In this document: positions 59,428 to 64,000 of the stretch, in pieces
Layout of the letters: each line of letters begins with the position of its first letter
Numbering within the stretch: the first letter of the stretch is position 1
NCBI RefSeq assembly: GCF_900129785.1
Contig: NZ_FSRC01000001.1
Location: forward strand, 2,232,001 to 2,296,000
From: Algoriphagus halophilus
Lineage (GTDB): Bacteria; Bacteroidota; Bacteroidia; Cytophagales; Cyclobacteriaceae
DNA: 64,000 nucleotides
Reading direction: 5' to 3'
The notes under the pieces: generated by a model
What the model saw: the letters and a program-made list of their open reading frames with translations, nothing else
Told to the model about the DNA's origin: nothing
Databases searched by the model: none
Program-made: the position numbers and the translations under genes

Positions 59428-62400
59428 ATGAGAAAAATTACCTTTACGCCAACCTTTCTCTTTCAAAAGAGCATTTTATTAAAATTATTAATTCTAGTTA
59501 CTTTATTCTATTCTCAACTTCAAATTGGTTATGCGACTGATTATTATTTCTCCACCTCCTCCGGGAATGATGGTCGGTCTGCCACCCAAGCACAAAGTCC
59601 CTCGACTCCTTGGAAAACCATTGACAAACTCAATTCCATTTCTTCCTCACTAAAAAGTGGGGATAGGATCCTTTTTAGGTCTGGAGAAGTCTTTTACGGC
59701 ACCATCAAAGTTGCGAGTTCTGGAGGCTCTGGGAGCCCCATCGTTTTCACATCTTATGGAAGTGGAGCCAAGCCCATTATTACCTCCATGGTTACCATTT
59801 CCAATTTTACCTCCATTGGAAACGGGCTTTATCAAGCGGACCTCAGCAATTACAATTTGCCTAGAATACAAGTTGTCCTGTTAAACAATCAAATCAAAGA
59901 AATAGGAAGGTACCCTAACTCCGATGCAAGCAATGGAGGATATTTAAAAATCGGATCCGTCCAAAGCCAGACAGGATTCACCTCGACTACAGGGATCCCC
60001 TATAATGGATCAGGAGGGGAAGTGGTGGTAAGAAAAAACAACTGGATTATAGATAGGCACAGAATAAACTATATCTCAGGTAACTTTATTTCTTTTCAGG
60101 GAAATGAAAGTCATTATGCACCTCAAGCTGGCTTTGGATATTTCCTTCAAAACCATCCCAGCTTATTGGACCGGGCGGGAGAATGGGCCTATGACCCAGA
60201 CAGCAAAAAATTCACGATCAATCTCTCGGGATATAATGTTTCCAATGTAAACATCGCTGTTTCCTCTCTTGAAAACCTGGTTACACATAACCCTTACATC
60301 AATGATTTGAAATTTTCCAACCTGCATTTTAAAGGTTCAAACGGAAGTATTTTTGAAATTTCCAGAAGTCAAAATTTCACCGTAGAAAACAGCACTTTGG
60401 AATTTGCAGGTGAAAATGCCATCAACGCAGCTGACGTCCGAGGGCTTGTAATACAAAACAATCAAATACTTTCCCCCTTCAACAACGGGATCAATATTAG
60501 ATACGGAGCCCCAGGGGCAATAGTAAGTAATAACGTCATTGACAAAGCCATGCTTTTTCAAGGGATGGCAAAAAGTAGCGATTTGGCAGGGATCGGTATT
60601 TTCGTTGCGAGTGATAGTGATAATTCTATCGTTCAAAAAAATAGAATTACGAACATCGGTTTCAATGCTATTCACTTTGGTGGAAACTACACCAAAATAG
60701 TAAATAACTACATCGACAATTTTTGCCTTTTCAAGCAAGACGGCGGGGGAGTTTATAATAACTCAGATGGCCTGGTCGGAAGAAATAATATCGGAAGAGA
60801 AATTTCGGGCAACATCATTTTGAATGGAAAAGGAACAAAAAACGGGACCATTGAAGAAGTCGATATGGCGGAAGGTATTTACCTTGATGACAACAGTGCG
60901 GGGATAAAAATCGCCAACAACACCATTGCATTTATGACCGGAAAGGGGATCTACCTGCATAATGCCAATAATATCGAGGTCTTAAACAACCTATTTTACC
61001 GCTCCAAAGTCCAACTACAATTAACCCATGACTATTACGGGGACCCCAATAGAAATATTAGAATCTCCGGAAACCAATATTCCAATGTGGATGAATTGGA
61101 AGAAATTTATTCCGCTTATTCAGTAATTGACGATATAGGATCGGTAGGCACCATCAATTCCAATTATTTTTTGGATCCATTCAATCAAGACTTCTTTATT
61201 CATACCAGGTCAACCTCCGATCCTGCGGTAGGGATCAATCGAAATTTAGGAAACTGGGCCAGTAGTTTTGGGTATGATACCAATAGCACCAAGCCTTCTT
61301 TTGATTTATCCACTACCAAAGTCCTTTCATCTAGCTTAATCAAGCAAAGTAATTTTAATGCAGGAAGCGGAATTATTTCCGGTTTATATAATGCCAGTTC
61401 AAGAGTGCTTTCCAGTGGTATTTCAGGGAACACCTTGGTGATTTACCCTAACAGCTCCAGTAGTGCCACCGCCTATATACAAATAGGGGCAGTGAATTCC
61501 GGTGAAAAAATATTGATGGAATTTGACATGAAGGGATCTCCGGAAAATAAACCCGTTGAATTATTTCTGGAGGCAACTTTTAATGTGGATAAAGGTAAAG
61601 GAAACAAAATCATTGCGACAAAATCCGGAACGACCCATTATAAAGTCTTCTTAGATGCCAAAGCCACAAAATCCACTGAAAGTATGGTGATGAGAATTCC
61701 TAGCTCAGCACAAGAGGTGTATCTAGACAACATTGAAATATCCAAGGTTCAAACCGAAGAATTGCCTAAAGAAAATTTCGTATTCTTTGATTACAATGCC
61801 AGCTCCTCTCCTGTTTCGGTACCTTTGGACGGAACCTATAAGAACGGGAAAAACCAACAGTTCAGCGGTTCGGTCACGATCCCCGCTTATGGATCGGTGG
61901 TGTTGGCAAAAATCTCCAATGAAGGCGGTAGTCCTGAAAACCAATTACCAACGGTCACTTTAACGAGCCCTACCCAAAATCAAGAATTTATTTTAGGTGT
62001 AAATACGGTCCAGTTGGCAGCAAATGCATCTGATCCCGAAGGTCAGATCAAAAGTGTTGAGTTTTACAATTGGGGAAATTTGGTCACCACCGTAACTAGC
62101 CCCCCCTATGTATTTAACTGGACGAATGCAGAAATTGGGAATTATCAGGTTTATGCGAAAGTTACCGACCAAGCAAACCAGACTGCAGTATCTCAAACCA
62201 TTAATTTCACGGTGAAAAACCAGCCTGATGATGGCCCTGGATTTAACGCGCAAATGGTCAGTCCGACCAATAATTCGGTTTATGAAAAAGGAGTCAATCC
62301 GGTGGTATTAAAAACCAATGCTACCTCTTCTGGTTTGGCCATTCAAAAAGTGGAATATTTCAATTGGGGCTTCCCAATACTTACTGTTACTTCAGCACCT

Positions 62401-63462
62401 TTTGAATATACCTGGAGTACCATTGAACCTGATAATTACAAAGTATTTGCCCAGATTACAGATCAGTCCGGCAAAGTTTACACGACCAATGAAGTATCAT
62501 TCAAGGTTACCTCAGGATCTAGTGCTCCCCCAGCTCTTCCTACTGTAAAAATGGATACCCCTTTTAATGGGCAAACTTTTACATTGGGTTCAGACTTGGT
62601 TACTTTGAAAGCATTGGTTTCAGATCCAACCCAAGTAAAGTCACTTCAATTTTATAATTGGGGGTTCCCATTAATTGCTGCAAATTCCTATCCTTATCAG
62701 TTCGACTGGACTAGAATTGAAGAAGGAAATTATAAGGTCCATGCTGAAATGGTGGATATCAATGGAAACTTGATCAAATCAGACCCTGTTTCATTCAAGG
62801 TCATCGCAGGATCTGGGGATACCACACCTACCGTGACCATGGCCCAACCGTATAATGGACAGCAATTTGTCATTGGAAGAGACCTGGTTTCCCTGAAAGC
62901 CAATACAAATATTGACGCCGCAAGAGTAGAGTTCTTTAACTGGGGATTCCCATTAATCACCGCTCCGGTGTCCACTAAGCAGTTTGATTGGACAAGAATT
63001 GAAGTAGGTGAATACTTGGTATTCGTAAGAATCACGGACAAAAATGGGGTTACCTATGATTCTGAAGCTGTAAGATTTAGGGTAAATTCAACATCTGCAA
63101 GAACTTCAGATTCCGAGAACCAACTATCCATCAGCTCGAATTCAACCACAGAAATTCAAAGCTCGGAGGATCCTACCATCAATGAGGTTAAGATTCTTGA
63201 TCAATCTTCCATTTATGGAATTAAGATGGGACCAAACCCTACAAACGATGAGGTCACCTTATACTTCGAGGATTATCCAAGAGACCTGGACGGTGAAATA
63301 AAACTAATTGATACAAGGGGGGTAGAGCTTCAGTCGCAGAAATTCTCCACAAATGATGGAAATGTGGTGTTCAATGTATCATCCTTCCCTGAAGGAGTTT
63401 ACATCATCAGAGTCGATTTTGGAAACAAAGGGGTTCAAACGAAAAAACTGATCAAAAACTGA
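59428..63462 (+). CDS. Giant exported beta-helix protein with four Ig-like repeats and T9SS tail
   Basis: A 1344-aa protein from the ATG at 59428; a TTG at 59395 would add eleven residues. The signal segment is FLFQKSILLKLLILVTLFYS. The mature N-terminus (about 40-350) opens with GNDGRSATQAQSPSTPWKTI and GDRILFRSGEVF, typical of DUF1565/pectate-lyase-like helices, then right-handed beta-helix repeats (NNQILSPFNNGINI, SNNVIDKAM, NNYIDNF, NNTIAFMTGKGIYLHN) to about 600. Four Ig-like repeats of about 97 residues each follow (between about 840 and 1210), each with the block F-NWG. The end (about 1265-1344) is a T9SS type A sorting domain (MGPNPTNDEVTLYF, EGVYIIRVDFGNKG, KKLIKN). It probably binds or cleaves polysaccharide outside the cell. 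Confidence 0.9.
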   Translation: MRKITFTPTFLFQKSILLKLLILVTLFYSQLQIGYATDYYFSTSSGNDGRSATQAQSPSTPWKTIDKLNSISSSLKSGDRILFRSGEVFYGTIKVASSGGSGSPIVFTSYGSGAKPIITSMVTISNFTSIGNGLYQADLSNYNLPRIQVVLLNNQIKEIGRYPNSDASNGGYLKIGSVQSQTGFTSTTGIPYNGSGGEVVVRKNNWIIDRHRINYISGNFISFQGNESHYAPQAGFGYFLQNHPSLLDRAGEWAYDPDSKKFTINLSGYNVSNVNIAVSSLENLVTHNPYINDLKFSNLHFKGSNGSIFEISRSQNFTVENSTLEFAGENAINAADVRGLVIQNNQILSPFNNGINIRYGAPGAIVSNNVIDKAMLFQGMAKSSDLAGIGIFVASDSDNSIVQKNRITNIGFNAIHFGGNYTKIVNNYIDNFCLFKQDGGGVYNNSDGLVGRNNIGREISGNIILNGKGTKNGTIEEVDMAEGIYLDDNSAGIKIANNTIAFMTGKGIYLHNANNIEVLNNLFYRSKVQLQLTHDYYGDPNRNIRISGNQYSNVDELEEIYSAYSVIDDIGSVGTINSNYFLDPFNQDFFIHTRSTSDPAVGINRNLGNWASSFGYDTNSTKPSFDLSTTKVLSSSLIKQSNFNAGSGIISGLYNASSRVLSSGISGNTLVIYPNSSSSATAYIQIGAVNSGEKILMEFDMKGSPENKPVELFLEATFNVDKGKGNKIIATKSGTTHYKVFLDAKATKSTESMVMRIPSSAQEVYLDNIEISKVQTEELPKENFVFFDYNASSSPVSVPLDGTYKNGKNQQFSGSVTIPAYGSVVLAKISNEGGSPENQLPTVTLTSPTQNQEFILGVNTVQLAANASDPEGQIKSVEFYNWGNLVTTVTSPPYVFNWTNAEIGNYQVYAKVTDQANQTAVSQTINFTVKNQPDDGPGFNAQMVSPTNNSVYEKGVNPVVLKTNATSSGLAIQKVEYFNWGFPILTVTSAPFEYTWSTIEPDNYKVFAQITDQSGKVYTTNEVSFKVTSGSSAPPALPTVKMDTPFNGQTFTLGSDLVTLKALVSDPTQVKSLQFYNWGFPLIAANSYPYQFDWTRIEEGNYKVHAEMVDINGNLIKSDPVSFKVIAGSGDTTPTVTMAQPYNGQQFVIGRDLVSLKANTNIDAARVEFFNWGFPLITAPVSTKQFDWTRIEVGEYLVFVRITDKNGVTYDSEAVRFRVNSTSARTSDSENQLSISSNSTTEIQSSEDPTINEVKILDQSSIYGIKMGPNPTNDEVTLYFEDYPRDLDGEIKLIDTRGVELQSQKFSTNDGNVVFNVSSFPEGVYIIRVDFGNKGVQTKKLIKN

Positions 63463-63468
63463 TCAAGC

Positions 63469-64000
63469 CTAAGCAAAGTTTAAATAGCTCGCCAATGTCT
63501 GTCTGCAGGTATTCTCCCAGCGATATTGCGAGCTATTTTTTATGCCTTCCTGGGAAAGGGACTGAAGGAAAGCGGTGTCATACAAGGCATTCAACACTCT
63601 TTCTACCTCCGACTCTTTGATTTCTTCTTGAATAAAAAAAGCAGATCCATTTAAATTTTCACGGAAGACCGGAATATCTGAACATAACACTGGTTTTAAA
63701 AAAGCTTGAGACTCCAACACCGGAAGTCCAAATCCTTCATATTCCGAAAGAAGTAAGGTCACATCGTACTTTTCATATATTTCTTGAATGGTAATTGAGG
63801 GATCAAACTCCTCAAAAAATACAACATCCTGCAAACCCTCCTTAACTACTAATTCTTTGATTTCTTCATAATACGCAGGGTAAACCACACTTCCCCTGAA
63901 AAAAAGTTTAAACGACTTTCCTCTTTGTTGATTGACCAACATTTTCATCAAACCAATCGCCCTTTTATGGCCTTTATGAGGGTAAAAACCCGCGATATAG
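63469..64000 (-). CDS. GT4-type glycosyltransferase, partial (start beyond window)
   Basis: A partial frame of 177 codons; it is open to the window's right edge, so the N-terminal domain is missing. At the edge it reads YIAGFYPHKGHKRAIGLMKM. The retained C-terminal half shows the glycosyltransferase family 4 block: VVFFEEFDPSITIQEIYEKY, LLLSEYEGFGLPVLESQAFL with the E-GFG-P-E nucleotide-sugar motif, and CSDIPVFRENLNG. It would add a sugar to an exopolysaccharide precursor. It converges on the T9SS gene with only six bases between stops. Confidence 0.88.
   Translation of the reverse strand, partial: YIAGFYPHKGHKRAIGLMKMLVNQQRGKSFKLFFRGSVVYPAYYEEIKELVVKEGLQDVVFFEEFDPSITIQEIYEKYDVTLLLSEYEGFGLPVLESQAFLKPVLCSDIPVFRENLNGSAFFIQEEIKESEVERVLNALYDTAFLQSLSQEGIKNSSQYRWENTCRQTLASYLNFA

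Noticed and set aside
1..64000. CRISPR arrays, rRNA and intact insertion sequences
   Set aside because: No regularly spaced direct repeats, rRNA sequence or transposase genes with terminal repeats were seen.

Overview
The window looks like chromosomal DNA of a marine or environmental Bacteroidota, most like Cyclobacteriaceae (Algoriphagus-type). This is an inference from gene content: a type IX secretion sorting tail, HmuY and TonB-receptor heme uptake, many lipoprotein glycoside hydrolases, FG-GAP repeat proteins, weak Shine-Dalgarno sites and AT-rich intergenic DNA. No rRNA, tRNA, CRISPR array or intact insertion sequence was seen.

Layout. (1) 1-2394: the start of a BNR/sortilin-type repeat protein, then two DJ-1/PfpI proteins, one exported with a metal-binding head and one a GlxA-type AraC regulator. 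(2) 2682-9843: a heme acquisition operon (hmuT-hmuU-hmuV-hmuS, TonB-dependent receptor, HmuY lipoprotein). A shared 17-bp palindrome, TTTAGA-N5-TCTAAA, occurs twice before hmuT and once at the receptor start codon. (3) 9985-14709: rhamnose/pectin catabolism (tandem two-domain CE12-type esterase, L-rhamnose mutarotase, GH106 rhamnosidase).

(4) 14858-40164, minus strand: a complete extracellular contractile injection system (eCIS), the phage-tail-like particle family of Afp, PVC and AlgoCIS. In transcription order: DUF4157 protein, AAA+ ATPase, then, from a separate start, DUF4255 cap, an unrecognised 328-aa protein, one sheath, two tubes, DUF5908 protein, LysM protein, VgrG-like spike, PAAR tip, gp25, baseplate J, a fibre-like protein, a second large baseplate protein, a 1418-aa tape measure, and a membrane-anchored GH18-like protein whose catalytic aspartates are replaced. 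A small membrane/coiled-coil gene lies antisense in the gap between the two eCIS units.

(5) 40879-42213: a PAS/HisKA-like membrane sensor without an ATPase domain, and a small membrane protein. (6) 42275-50549: minus-strand polysaccharide genes (CE4-like deacetylase, GH9, GH20, GH43, DUF3748). (7) 51155-52793: a type IV (AbiE-like) toxin-antitoxin pair with a 37-bp palindromic operator. (8) 53222-56702: an FG-GAP repeat protein and a Tat-exported Gfo/Idh/MocA oxidoreductase. (9) 57200-64000: an exopolysaccharide region (initiating sugar transferase, WecB/TagA glycosyltransferase, a giant beta-helix/Ig/T9SS protein, partial GT4 glycosyltransferase).

The main system is the eCIS. Its least explained parts are the DUF4157 C-terminus (possible cargo), the 328-aa protein beside cap and sheath, the degenerate GH18-like membrane protein, and the antisense membrane/coiled-coil gene.
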